This document shows, piece by piece, positions 40,856 to 48,278 of a DNA stretch of 64,000 bases. A program made the position numbers and the translations under genes. The notes below the pieces were generated by a model. The model ran no database searches, had not been told where the DNA came from, and worked only from the letters and a program-made list of their open reading frames with translations. Origin of the DNA: Rubripirellula lacrimiformis (GTDB taxonomy: Bacteria > Planctomycetota > Planctomycetia > Pirellulales > Pirellulaceae); NCBI RefSeq assembly GCF_007741535.1, contig NZ_CP036525.1, positions 124,001 through 188,000 of the forward strand, in the 5' to 3' direction. How positions within the stretch are numbered: position 1 is the first letter of the stretch; every line of letters starts with the position of its first letter.

Positions 40856-41182
40856 TTGGCTCTGTTTGTAGTACCGCCTTTGGGCGGAAGATGGCCCCCG
40901 AACTCGAGCCCAGCCGAGTACCTCCGGCGAAAGCCGCTACGACCGACCGGATTCGTTGACAGCCATCACCGGATCCCAGAGTTGTGGGAAGCGGTCAGCC
41001 CCCGGGCCGGCCGGTCATAATGAAACCGGTTTGCTGTGCATCTTTCACCGATTTGTGATTGACCGCCAAGCGCGGGCCATGGAATGGACCGGGGCGGTTC
41101 TGCTTGACCGTTGCCAAAAATGGTTAGACTAACCGTTCAGTGGTTCCCATCTTCCGTTCGCATTGCATCCCACGCCAAGTTC
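40856..41182. other. Intergenic region
   Basis: About 327 bases, no gene seen. It holds the 3' flank of the SET gene and the promoter region of the adaptor-protein gene. Confidence 0.4.
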
Positions 41183-42160
41183 ATGTCGCACCGATTTCGT
41201 TTCTTTTTAGGGATGGTCACCAGTCTGGCAGCGGCAAGTGGAATCGTCCTCGATGTCGAACATGCGGTGGGGCAAAAGCCTCGCGCGGTTCCGTTCAGCG
41301 GGGCATCAGGGGACACCATCGTGATTGACGATGCCCAGCTTTCCTTGATTCAGAACACCTTCGTTGCTGCACCGATTGCAGGGGTCGTGTCCAAGGTCTG
41401 GGTGGCCGAAGGCGATTCGGTGGCTGCCGGCGACGGGATGGTTCAGTTGGACGACCAGCAGGTGCAAACCGAATTCGAAGCCGCCGACGCGTCCTTCCAA
41501 GCGGCAAAGATGGAAGCCGAAAACGACGTCGACGCTCGTTATGCAAAGCGGACGTTGCAGGTCCGCTCGCAAGAGCTTCAGCAAAGCGTGCAAGCCAACG
41601 AAGGCTTTGCCGGCGCGATCCCGGATACCGAGATCGCTAAGCTGCAACTGGTCGTCGATCAGGCTGAATTGGCGATCGAGCAAGCCGAGCACGAGCAACG
41701 GGTGGCACAGGCCAGCGCCAGCGAAAAAGAAGCGGCGGCCAAGATCGTCAAAGCGAGATGGGAGAAGCACAAAATCAATGCACCCGTCAACGGACAAGTC
41801 GTAGAGGTTGCCGTCGAACCGGGCGAATGGGTCGAAGCGGGCAAGCCCGTCGTGCGCCTGGTGACACTGGACCCGATCCGGGTGGAATGCTTTGTCGATG
41901 GACAGACCTACGGTTCCGAACTGGTCGGCCGATCGATTCGGTTCTTCCTAGCGGGCAGCGAACCGGACGGTGGTTCGTCGAAATCCGGTGGTGGGAAGCC
42001 CGCTAGCGGGAATCCCAACGTACTGAAAGGCAAGGTAACCTACGTCTCACCGGAACTGCATCCCGTCACCGGCCAGTCCCGTCTGTGGGCCACCGTCGAA
42101 AACCCCGACCTGGCCGCTCGCGCAGGAATGCGAGGTCGTTTGGAAATCGCTGGCCGCTGA
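41183..42160 (+). CDS. HlyD/RND-type periplasmic adaptor (membrane fusion) protein
   Basis: 325 residues from ATG 41183; the frame is open further upstream but only this start gives the signal peptide. The biotinyl-lipoyl half-motif FVAAPIAGVVSKVWVAEGDSV and its mirror partner INAPVNGQVVEVAVEPGEWV enclose a coiled-coil hairpin (AADASFQAAKMEAEN ... SASEKEAAAKIVKAR). This is the membrane-fusion-protein architecture. It bridges an inner-membrane exporter and an outer-membrane channel. No pump gene is adjacent in the window, so its partner is elsewhere. It is complete in the window. Confidence 0.82.
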   Translation: MSHRFRFFLGMVTSLAAASGIVLDVEHAVGQKPRAVPFSGASGDTIVIDDAQLSLIQNTFVAAPIAGVVSKVWVAEGDSVAAGDGMVQLDDQQVQTEFEAADASFQAAKMEAENDVDARYAKRTLQVRSQELQQSVQANEGFAGAIPDTEIAKLQLVVDQAELAIEQAEHEQRVAQASASEKEAAAKIVKARWEKHKINAPVNGQVVEVAVEPGEWVEAGKPVVRLVTLDPIRVECFVDGQTYGSELVGRSIRFFLAGSEPDGGSSKSGGGKPASGNPNVLKGKVTYVSPELHPVTGQSRLWATVENPDLAARAGMRGRLEIAGR

Positions 42161-42602
42161 TCCCTTTGATTTCGCTCCGTCCACGCACCTAGCAGCGCCA
42201 GCGTTTTATCGCTTCGTGGCGCGGCCATCAGCGATAGAACAGCATGAACGACGCTGCGGAATGATGCGGGTGAATCCGGCGCGCTCCCAGGGCAGTCGCG
42301 GCAACGCATCTCAATGTAGACATCCGCTGGCGCCACCGTCGGCGATGCTTCAGCACGCAGGAATCGCATCGATCCAGGCGGTTGCATTACTCCAGGTCCA
42401 GGAGGACGTAGCTTCTGCAAATCTGAATGTTGGCGCATGCGGTATTCCCGCTGCTCGATTTGTACGGAACGCTAGGGCAAACGTTGATTTGCAAATCACG
42501 ATCAGAATACTGACGATTGCTGTAACGAGTCGTCCAGCCACGCGACTAGGTATATTGTCCAGCGAAATATCGCTCCATCTTACGCCAGCTGATCAGCGGA
42601 TT
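42161..42602. other. Intergenic region
   Basis: About 440 bases. The frame of the following sigma fragment is open backwards to 42216, but that stretch has no similarity I recognise and mixed composition. Promoter region of the truncated sigma gene. Confidence 0.4.
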
Positions 42603-42967
42603 ATGTCTGAATTCCACGGCAATTTGACCGACTACTCAGTCGACGTTTGGCGCACGTCGTATCGATTGTTGGGCAACGCGGGAGATGCAAGCGAGTGCTC
42701 TCAGCAAACGATTGCAGACGCATTAAGAATAGATCCTACTTCAGTTCGTAGCTGGCGAGCAGTGCTGTGTCGCATCGCCACTCGACGAGCAATGGACCTG
42801 CTTCGTCGGCGGTATCGTGAACAAGAGGTGATTCTCCGTCTGGACAAAGAGCCCGGAATCGACGATCCGCCCAATGTGGATATGGAGTATGACGAGCTTT
42901 GCCAGCAGGTACGGAAAGCCTTGGTCGCTCTATCAGCTAACCAGGTACCCCTCTGTGCCAACATGCG
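42603..42967 (+). pseudogene. ECF sigma factor truncated by IS3-family element
   Basis: The reading frame from ATG 42603 keeps region 2 (SVDVWRTSYRLLGNAGDASE and the following QQTIADALR), a linker, and the start of the sigma4 region (YDELCQQVRKALVALSANQ). It then runs into the terminal inverted repeat of the IS3-family element at 42968, and the final helix-turn-helix is missing. The product would lack the -35-binding part and cannot work as a normal sigma factor. No rest of the gene is found on the other side of the element, so the 3' half was lost in a deletion. Confidence 0.8.
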
Positions 42968-43014
42968 TGAGACAACTTTGAATTTCATCAGAGTTGAGGG
43001 CATGGAGCATTCGC

Positions 43015-43398
43015 ATGACCGATACCGCCAACAAAAAAATTGAAAAAGATCCGGAGGTGACACAGAAAGCGGCCCGTCGCCGCTTCACCGCCGACTACAA
43101 ACGCCGTATCGCCCTGGAGGCCGAGAGCTGTACCGAGCCCGGTGAAATCGGGGCGCTGCTCAGACGCGAGGGAATTTACTCCTCGGTCCTGGCAAAATGG
43201 CGTCGTCAATTGCGGGAGGAATCATTGTCATCATCGAAAAAGTCTAACGGCAAAACTTCACCAGCCGATCAACTCAAACGTCTTGAACGTGAGAACGAGC
43301 GGCTCAAGGAGAAGCTCCGCCACGCCGAGCTGATCATTGACGTCCAAAAAAAAGTCTCGGAGATGATGCAGATACGATCACACGAGAAGGACGACTGA
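43015..43398 (+). CDS. IS3-family orfA (transposase N-terminal part)
   Basis: 127 residues. Helix-turn-helix region RRRFTADYKRRIALEA ... EIGALLRREGIYSSVLAKWR, then a leucine-zipper-like stretch (LKRLERENERLKEKLRHAEL). It binds the IS ends and regulates transposition. Near the 3' end, CAA-AAA-AAA-G at 43344-43354 matches an A-AAA-AAG programmed -1 frameshift site; slipping there leads into the orfB frame to give the fused transposase. Confidence 0.85.
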   Translation: MTDTANKKIEKDPEVTQKAARRRFTADYKRRIALEAESCTEPGEIGALLRREGIYSSVLAKWRRQLREESLSSSKKSNGKTSPADQLKRLERENERLKEKLRHAELIIDVQKKVSEMMQIRSHEKDD

Positions 43399-43436
43399 CA
43401 GCCGCCAAACAACTGAGCGAAACAGTCGGCGTCGCG

Positions 43437-44609
43437 GTGGCTTGCCGTGCGATGAATGTGTCGCGTGCGACGTTCTATCGTCGCCGCGACCCCGATCGAC
43501 AAGCCGCGCCGAGGCCGGCGCCCGCTCGAGCTCTATCACCGCAAGAACGCCAAGAAGTACTTGATCAACTCAACAGCGAGCGTTTCGCTGATCATGCACC
43601 ACGACAGGTCTACGCCAAGTTGCTCGACGAGGGCGACTACCTGTGTAGCGTGCGAACGATGTATCGCATCTTGGCCGACAATCAAAGCACACGCGAACGA
43701 CGAAACCAGCTGAAGCATCCCGAGTATCGCAAACCAGAGCTGCTCGCCACCGCGCCCAACGAAGTCTGGTCTTGGGACATCACCAAACTCAAGGGCCCCG
43801 AAACATGGACGTACTACTACCTCTACGTGATTCTGGACATCTACAGCCGCTGCGTCGTTGGCTGGATGCTGGCCGATAGCGAGAGCGCCGACTTGGCCAA
43901 GCAGCTGATTGAAACCACGATCGACAAGCAGAACATTCCACCCGAACAACTGATCATTCACAGCGACCGGGGACCTTCGATGACATCTCACAGCGTCGCG
44001 CAGCTACTCAGTTCGCTGGGCGTCACCAAATCACACAGCCGACCGCACGTCTCCAACGACAATCCGTTCTCGGAAAGCCAATTCAAAACGATGAAGTATC
44101 GACCTGAGTTCCCCAAACGCTTTGGCTGTTACGAAGACGGCTTGCAGTTCTGTCGCACGTTTTTCACCTGGTACAACAACGAGCACTATCACAGCGGCAT
44201 CGGGTTGCTAACTCCATCATCGTTGCACTTCGGCCGCGCCGAGGAAGTAACTGCCGCTCGCACGCAGACTCTTCATGGTGCGTGGAAAAAGACACCCGAG
44301 CGTTTCGTTCACGGAATTCCCAAGCCAGCAAGTGTTCCCAAAGCCGTCTGGATCAACCCTCCCAAACCAATCGATGAACGCAAAAGGGAAGCCCCCGAGC
44401 CAACCTGCCCGGGAGCTTCCGAAGAAACGTCTTTGACGCACCCTCGATCCGATTATCCCTTGGACGGTTGCGTCCCCGCAGAGCCGTCTTCCGTTTCACC
44501 GGACGAATCAACCTTACCACCGAAAACACCTTTGAACACCCGAGCGATGCCTGAAAAAATCCCGGGGGTTTGGGGGCTGGCCCCCAAGTGCGCTGGCATC
44601 AATCACTGA
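43437..44609 (+). CDS. IS3-family orfB (DDE transposase catalytic part)
   Basis: The first start is GTG 43437, but the frame is open upstream across the orfA end (GRLTAAKQLSETVGVAVA), so the product is probably made by the -1 frameshift from orfA. The DDE catalytic triad is visible: D in SWDITKLKG, D in IHSDRGPSM, and E in NPFSESQFKTMK. An HTH_21 segment (FADHAPRQVYAKLLDEGDYL) precedes the rve core. The C-terminal ~70 residues after the core are Pro- and Thr-rich. Intact as a sequence. Confidence 0.9.
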   Translation: MACRAMNVSRATFYRRRDPDRQAAPRPAPARALSPQERQEVLDQLNSERFADHAPRQVYAKLLDEGDYLCSVRTMYRILADNQSTRERRNQLKHPEYRKPELLATAPNEVWSWDITKLKGPETWTYYYLYVILDIYSRCVVGWMLADSESADLAKQLIETTIDKQNIPPEQLIIHSDRGPSMTSHSVAQLLSSLGVTKSHSRPHVSNDNPFSESQFKTMKYRPEFPKRFGCYEDGLQFCRTFFTWYNNEHYHSGIGLLTPSSLHFGRAEEVTAARTQTLHGAWKKTPERFVHGIPKPASVPKAVWINPPKPIDERKREAPEPTCPGASEETSLTHPRSDYPLDGCVPAEPSSVSPDESTLPPKTPLNTRAMPEKIPGVWGLAPKCAGINH

Positions 44610-44640
44610 ACCGTTTAGAAAGTTGTCTCAATGTCGTTGA

Positions 44641-44853
44641 CACATTCCACGCACCCGGATCCGAAAGTTGAAATCACTCGGCATTTCGCACGACGATGCG
44701 ATGGCGTTCGGCAACAGTCGCAAAGCCGTCTGGCGTCTTTCAATGACGTCGGGTTTCCAGCGAGCGTTGTCGAACGCATGGCTCAAAGTCAACGGACTCT
44801 TTAGCCTCGAAGAGAGATGGAGCGAGCTTGCTCCGCTAAGACGAATCGCCTAG
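44641..44853 (+). pseudogene. Group II intron maturase, C-terminal fragment
   Basis: The frame beginning right after the in-frame stop at 44638-44640 and ending at 44853 codes a C-terminal maturase tail: RKLKSLGISHDDAMAFGN, then SRKAVWRLSMTSGFQRAL, then SNAWLKVNGLFSLEERW, ending LAPLRRIA. This matches the last ~60 residues of planctomycete group II intron reverse transcriptases. The reverse transcriptase domain is absent. It overlaps domain 5 of the intron by a few bases, the normal arrangement in IIC introns. Confidence 0.8.
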
Positions 44854-44913
44854 TGCGGATCCGCATGCTAGGTGGTGTGGGAGGGGTCCCGGGCAACCGG
44901 GCCCTATCCCGAT
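44641..44913 (+). ncRNA. 3' relic of a group II intron (domains 5 and 6), probably group IIC
   Basis: Domain 5 at 44845-44876 forms a 9-bp lower stem ATCGCCTAG / CTAGGTGGT, a TGCG/CGCA upper stem, a four-base loop and a two-base TG bulge, with a CGC triad as in IIC introns. Domain 6 at 44879-44910 has outer arms GGGA / TCCC and inner GTCCCGG / CCGGG, with a likely branch A at 44906 seven bases before the 3' end ..CCCGAT at 44913. The exon that follows, CCCATGGTTCGCCGC, is the right end of an attC site. Group IIC introns are known to insert in attC sites. The 5' part is lost to the IS3 element or a deletion. Confidence 0.8.
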
Positions 44914-44928
44914 CCCATGGTTCGCCGC
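44914..44928. repeat. attC remnant (site 0), right end only
   Basis: CCCATGGTTCGCCGC is the right arm and core box of an attC site interrupted by the group II intron relic. Its GGTTCGCC box matches the left box AGCGAACG of the next site, as expected for the two ends of cassette 1. Confidence 0.75.
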
Positions 44929-44935
44929 GATTCTA

Positions 44936-45415
44936 TCACGGACGGAGCGGTGGTTGGTAAGGGTTACCTGAGTTGACAGCATCCTGCTTGGTAGCAGATC
45001 GAAGGTCTGTAGGTGCCGTCGCATCAGGTAATGGCGTCCGTGGTCGTTTGCAAAACCAGAATACGGCCAAGACCACCAGCGCGGGTACGAACGCAAACAG
45101 CACGAGGTTCATTGGATATGCCAATATCACGGTTGGGCCAACAAAGTCGAGCCACGGTTCGCCCGGTCCATCACGCTGGAAAATCACGGTGGGAACAGGC
45201 CAGCCGTGAAAACGTGTATTGGCATTCGCAAGATAGGTGTAGCGGAACGTCGAAAAATACGCAGCAACTACGCTGCCAATCAGAGCAGCTAAATACAGCA
45301 AACGCGACCATGTCGGAATACGCCCTGCGATCGCGGCGTACGTAGCCCAGACGACGAGACCGCAGGCAGCGAGAAACAGCAGTAAGATTAGAGCAAACAA
45401 TAGTGTGTCGGCCAA
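44936..45415 (-). CDS. Cassette 1: small membrane protein with C-terminal NPYQPP
   Basis: 159 residues from ATG 45415. Three or four hydrophobic segments (LLFALILLLFLAACGLVVWA, LLYLAALIGSVVAAYF, MNLVLFAFVPALVVLAVF) flank a short loop. The last residues read SGNPYQPPLRP, the NPYxxP motif common in planctomycete membrane proteins, here at the C-terminus. Family unknown. It is the most distal cassette of the array and its attC is split by the group II intron relic. Confidence 0.7.
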   Translation of the reverse strand: MADTLLFALILLLFLAACGLVVWATYAAIAGRIPTWSRLLYLAALIGSVVAAYFSTFRYTYLANANTRFHGWPVPTVIFQRDGPGEPWLDFVGPTVILAYPMNLVLFAFVPALVVLAVFWFCKRPRTPLPDATAPTDLRSATKQDAVNSGNPYQPPLRP

Positions 45416-45439
45416 AGTTGCGTTGCGTTCATGTCAGTC

Positions 45440-45532
45440 AGCGAACGTTCGGGATCAGCGGGCGGCGACGATCGATCTCGCCGCCAAAAGACGCCTGACT
45501 TCGCCGCTCCGTTGAATCCCATGGTTCGCCGC
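45440..45532. repeat. attC site 1
   Basis: 93 bp. Left box AGCGAACG, right box GGTTCGCCGC. Inner arms GGGATCAGCGGGCGGCGA / TCGCCGCTCCGTTGAATCCC pair with one unpaired T. Belongs to cassette 2. Confidence 0.85.
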
Positions 45533-45542
45533 TTTTTGTCAG

Positions 45543-45974
45543 TCAAAGATGGTCGGTCGTCAACGCGTAGTGGTCAACCATTTTGCGAGCCCGAACAACA
45601 ACACCGCGTTCCGAGATATCGCCTGTTTCAATCCACTGGTTGTAGTGTACCAATTCATGGGCCAACGAGTTTAGAAACATTGCCAGTGCGTCGTCACGTC
45701 CGTGCTCAGTCAATAGGGCAGGGTAATCGCCGGTTGCGATTCGGATGAACGGCTCGTCCGTCGGGTCATAGGGCGCAAAAAAAGCCGCCGACACAATCCG
45801 ATTGTCGACTGTCCTCAAATATGCGTGCGGCGATAGGTAAACTGGGACTCGCACCGGATGCGATTCAACAGTGCGAAGCCATTTTGCGAAACGAAGGATT
45901 GCAAAGCGAACATTCGGGTTGCCGCGTTGACCTCGGATTCGCAGGCCGCCGGCTCGTCGTGGCTTTGCCCACAT
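45543..45974 (-). CDS. Cassette 2: protein with HExxH metallopeptidase-like motif
   Basis: 143 residues, ATG 45974. The middle carries SLAHELVHYNQWIETGD, a HExxH zinc-binding motif in a helix of the zincin type; a third ligand is not certain. It has no signal peptide or membrane segment and looks cytoplasmic. The N-terminal ~20 residues are basic. It could be a small peptidase or a SprT/WLM-like domain, but the family is not proven. Confidence 0.65.
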   Translation of the reverse strand: MWAKPRRAGGLRIRGQRGNPNVRFAILRFAKWLRTVESHPVRVPVYLSPHAYLRTVDNRIVSAAFFAPYDPTDEPFIRIATGDYPALLTEHGRDDALAMFLNSLAHELVHYNQWIETGDISERGVVVRARKMVDHYALTTDHL

Positions 45975-45986
45975 ATGTTTTCAGTC

Positions 45987-46077
45987 GGCGAACGTTGGCC
46001 ATCAGCGGGGACGAGCGGATGAGCAACATTGTCCAATCGCGATTTCGAGGCCTCCGGCGCATGTCATGGTTCGTCGT
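45987..46077. repeat. attC site 2
   Basis: 91 bp. Left box GGCGAACG, right box GGTTCGTCGT. The right box matches the left box of site 3 (CGTTCGCCG on the other strand) with one change, as the ends of cassette 3. Confidence 0.8.
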
Positions 46078-46106
46078 ATTGTAGCGAAGGAGTCAGTGTT
46101 GTGCGG

Positions 46107-46667
46107 CTATAGCGATCCAACATCGTCCTCGCGACTGTACATGAAGAATGGCTTTGGGACGGCGGGATCAAGTTGATTGGTTGCGCGCAGGTAAGGTGTA
46201 AACGGTTGTTCAGGGAGTAAGCGATAGTAGCCATCATGTGATAGCACTATGTACGACAATTGGCGTTGCCGCTCGAATGATCGGTCGGCGTCGAGTTCGG
46301 CGATGTATGTCGCAGTCAGTCCGGTCGGAGACATGTCAAAATGTTCAACGTTCCCATTCGTAAGTGTGATTTCGAGCGGACAGGTAGTTGGCGGATACGA
46401 GTAAAACGTCTTCGGCGATTTTGATGTTCCGAGCCATTTCTGAATTTGGCAAAGAACCTCTGGATCAGAAATGGTGACGAATTCGCGGTCAACGTGTGGC
46501 TTGAAACGAACCAACGAGATGTTGGTATCCCGAACATCCGCGATCGCGTGATTGAAGCGAAACAGGAGAAACCGATCCAAGATGGTCGGGCCAAGAACGA
46601 TGAGTGCAACTATAGCGCCGAGAGCTGCGATCCATTGTCTAGACCGTTTGGTCGTGCGTTCCCTAAT
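46107..46667 (-). CDS. Cassette 3: membrane-anchored protein of unknown family
   Basis: About 185 residues after the attC site. The frame is open back to 46889 through attC site 3, but that part only translates the site itself. Between the site and the first recognisable residues (RERTTKRSRQW) there is no ATG, GTG or TTG; an ATT at 46665-46667 is the only rare start candidate. A single N-terminal membrane helix (WIAALGAIVALIVLGPTIL) is followed by a soluble beta-rich domain. The start is therefore uncertain, and translation from inside the site is possible. Confidence 0.5.
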   Translation of the reverse strand: MRERTTKRSRQWIAALGAIVALIVLGPTILDRFLLFRFNHAIADVRDTNISLVRFKPHVDREFVTISDPEVLCQIQKWLGTSKSPKTFYSYPPTTCPLEITLTNGNVEHFDMSPTGLTATYIAELDADRSFERQRQLSYIVLSHDGYYRLLPEQPFTPYLRATNQLDPAVPKPFFMYSREDDVGSL

Positions 46668-46672
46668 TGCTC

Positions 46673-46767
46673 GGCGAACGCTGAAAATCACGGGGTACGG
46701 GCGAACGACTTGCAAGCAAACGAGAAAACAGACCACCCGTACTCCAGTGCATTTTATGGTTCCTCGG
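46673..46767. repeat. attC site 3
   Basis: 95 bp. Left box GGCGAACG, right box GGTTCCTCGG. The right box is matched by the left box of site 4 (GAGGAACG), not by its own left box: the cassette-end rule. Inner arms CACGGGGTACGGG / CCCGTACTCCAGTG pair with an unpaired T. Confidence 0.85.
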
Positions 46768-46867
46768 CTGCGGACGCTTGGGGTACGACCGAGCCAAAAC
46801 TTGGTTGCAACGCCGAAGGGAAATGGAACAATCCGATCAGCCCTACGAACACAAGGACCAATCTCAA

Positions 46868-47155
46868 CTATACAGAATACGCCGCCCATGTACGCCCATT
46901 GGCCGTAATCGCGATCGGACCGAAAGTCTGCGTAATCGTGACTGACTGCCCCTTCGGAATTTGGACCGTGATCGTCTGAGTGCGTGTGCCATCATCATTG
47001 TAAGTACTTGGGCCTTCATAAATTGTCTTTGCCTCGTCAATCGGTTCGGCGGACAATGCATATGCAGCATGCCGAGACGACCAAGCGATGAACGTCAGCG
47101 GAAGGGCCACTGCGAAAAAGAGCAGCCAGACAGGAAGTTGATAGAGCACGTTCAT
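46868..47155 (-). CDS. Cassette 4: small single-pass membrane protein
   Basis: 95 residues from ATG 47155. One N-terminal hydrophobic segment (VWLLFFAVALPLTFIAW) is followed by a soluble, Thr/Gln-rich part (GTRTQTITVQIPKGQSVTI) that looks like beta strands. No family recognised. About 100 bases separate its stop from attC site 3, longer than usual here. Confidence 0.6.
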   Translation of the reverse strand: MNVLYQLPVWLLFFAVALPLTFIAWSSRHAAYALSAEPIDEAKTIYEGPSTYNDDGTRTQTITVQIPKGQSVTITQTFGPIAITANGRTWAAYSV

Positions 47156-47162
47156 TTCATTC

Positions 47163-47253
47163 GAGGAACGGTTGGGTTTTGCGGGTCGGGACAGTTGATG
47201 TTCCACTTCAAAAATCTGGCAAGCCCGGCTCCGTAACAACCCATGGAGATCGC
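47163..47253. repeat. attC site 4, degraded (GTT lost)
   Basis: 91 bp. The right core reads GGAGATCGC instead of GGTTATCGC; the bases ATCGCA still match the left box of site 5 (GCGATAACG). Loss of the invariant GTT should make it a poor recombination site. Its interior (GGGTTTTGCGGG ... CAACCCATGG) is close to site 19. Confidence 0.75.
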
Positions 47254-47298
47254 AATAGTTGCAGAGCAGGGCAAGCAGCGTGCGTTCCGCAACTATGA

Positions 47299-47517
47299 TC
47301 AGTGTCCCGCTACTAGAGTCTGGAGCCTCTGAATCTCTGCGTAGAAAGCGGCGACGTGCGCCGGTGTTGAGCAGGTGGGGCGATCAAGCAGTTTTGCAAT
47401 ATCCGCTTCGATGGTTTCACGAATCGGTGACGGGCACCGTTGAACCGGCCCGACGAGCAAATTCGCAACCTGTTCGCGAGCAATAACGTCAGATGCGCCT
47501 GGGGGAATATCAGTCAT
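47299..47517 (-). CDS. Cassette 5: 72-residue hypothetical protein
   Basis: 72 residues, mostly helical, with no signal peptide or membrane segment (REQVANLLVGPVQRC ... AEIQRLQTLVAGH). No family recognised. The sole reading frame of useful length in this cassette. Rated low because it is short. Confidence 0.45.
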   Translation of the reverse strand: MTDIPPGASDVIAREQVANLLVGPVQRCPSPIRETIEADIAKLLDRPTCSTPAHVAAFYAEIQRLQTLVAGH

Positions 47518-47553
47518 TAGCGAGTGTTCGTCGGAAACAGGTGGGAAGTAGGT

Positions 47554-47646
47554 GCGATAACGTTAAAGATCACGTGGTCGCCGCGGAAGACAAACCACTT
47601 CAACAAACTCAACTCGGCGACTCGCGTGCATCGTCTGGTTCGCCGT
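47554..47646. repeat. attC site 5
   Basis: 93 bp. Left box GCGATAACG, right box GGTTCGCCGT. The two boxes do not match each other but each matches the partner end of its own cassette. Confidence 0.85.
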
Positions 47647-48022
47647 GTTCTACTTCAGATGCATTGGGGGCGTCGGAAGCCGGGCGTCGGGACGGAAGGA
47701 ATACACTTTGAAGAATCCAATTACCCCCAACAACCAAATAGACGCCGATGATCAAAAAAGGAATGCCACCAGCCGCCCATCCTGCAGAATGAGGATCGAC
47801 AACGAAACCGTATCCTTCAGCCGCATAGTCGCGTCCCTGAACAAGACCCTGAACCAACCCACCAGAAATCGCACCAAGTCCGTCGACGACGAGCAGAACG
47901 CCAAGCAGGCGCATTCCAAGTTGCGCAAAAGGCAAAAGCGTATGCGAGGTCACCGCTGGTTCGTAATCAGCTTGCTGCGCTGCCTGATTCTCGGACGGCG
48001 GTCGGTATGGTGAGTCACTCAA
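47609..48022 (-). CDS. Cassette 6: membrane protein with N-terminal SPYRPP motif
   Basis: 137 residues, TTG start at 48022 that places MSDSPYRPPSE at the N-terminus, a variant of the NPYxxP motif. Two or three membrane segments (GMRLLGVLLVVDGLGAI, GIPFLIIGVYLVVGGNWIL). The frame has no stop before attC site 5 and ends within it, giving a tail HGEPDDARESPS that is partly encoded by the recombination site. Function unknown. Confidence 0.65.
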   Translation of the reverse strand: MSDSPYRPPSENQAAQQADYEPAVTSHTLLPFAQLGMRLLGVLLVVDGLGAISGGLVQGLVQGRDYAAEGYGFVVDPHSAGWAAGGIPFLIIGVYLVVGGNWILQSVFLPSRRPASDAPNASEVEHGEPDDARESPS

Positions 48023-48055
48023 AGGCAGATCCGTAAAGTGCGTTTCGTTTCAGTC

Positions 48056-48141
48056 GGCGAGCGGTACCGATCACCGAGGAGCGGGAGTTGGTTTTCCATT
48101 GTCAAAACGCGACGCCCGGTCCTTCGGTGCATCGGATGGTT
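48056..48141. repeat. attC site 6, interrupted by IS91-like element
   Basis: Left box GGCGAGCG (AAC changed to AGC). The right end stops at the GGTT of 48138-48141, where the IS91-like element begins. The displaced right box reappears after the element as GGTTATTTGGC at 50747. Confidence 0.8.
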
Positions 48142-48218
48142 CAAGTAAGCCGCTATCGCGGCGGGATTTTGGTGAGGTGGAATTGATGAGGGAGTTGAGG
48201 TTTCGCTGAAGCATCCTG

Positions 48219-48263
48219 GCAGGAGGAGCTGTTCGCTGTGAACAGCCCATCAACTCCTCCTGC
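48219..48263. repeat. Large inverted repeat upstream of recombinase (copy 1)
   Basis: Outer arms GCAGGAGGAG / CTCCTCCTGC and inner arms GCTGTTC / GAACAGC, 16 bases before the recombinase ATG. It may be a regulatory hairpin or a recombinase binding site. Same sequence at 62552-62596. Confidence 0.7.
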
Positions 48264-48278
48264 TACAGGAACACATCC

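Larger units (their letters stand above)
42968..44630 (+). mobile_element. IS3-family insertion sequence
   Basis: Bounded by the inverted terminal repeat TGAGACAACTTT (starting at 42968; complement ending at 44630). It holds orfA (43015-43398) and orfB (43437-44609), joined through an A8 slippery stretch. There is no flanking duplication: bases before are ATGCG and after are ATGTCG. The left flank is an interrupted ECF sigma gene and the right flank a group II intron relic, so the element likely sits at a deletion junction. About 1663 bp, normal for IS3 family. Confidence 0.85.

Noticed and set aside
42216-42602. Upstream extension of the truncated sigma frame
   Set aside because: No sigma-like sequence; ATG 42603 starts the family-like region.
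44668-44853. Independent small gene on the plus strand
   Set aside because: The sequence is the maturase C-terminus of the group II intron; the reading extends upstream of the ATG without a break to 44641.
46668-46889. N-terminal 74 residues of the cassette 3 frame (46107-46889)
   Set aside because: They are only the translation of attC site 3 and its surroundings.
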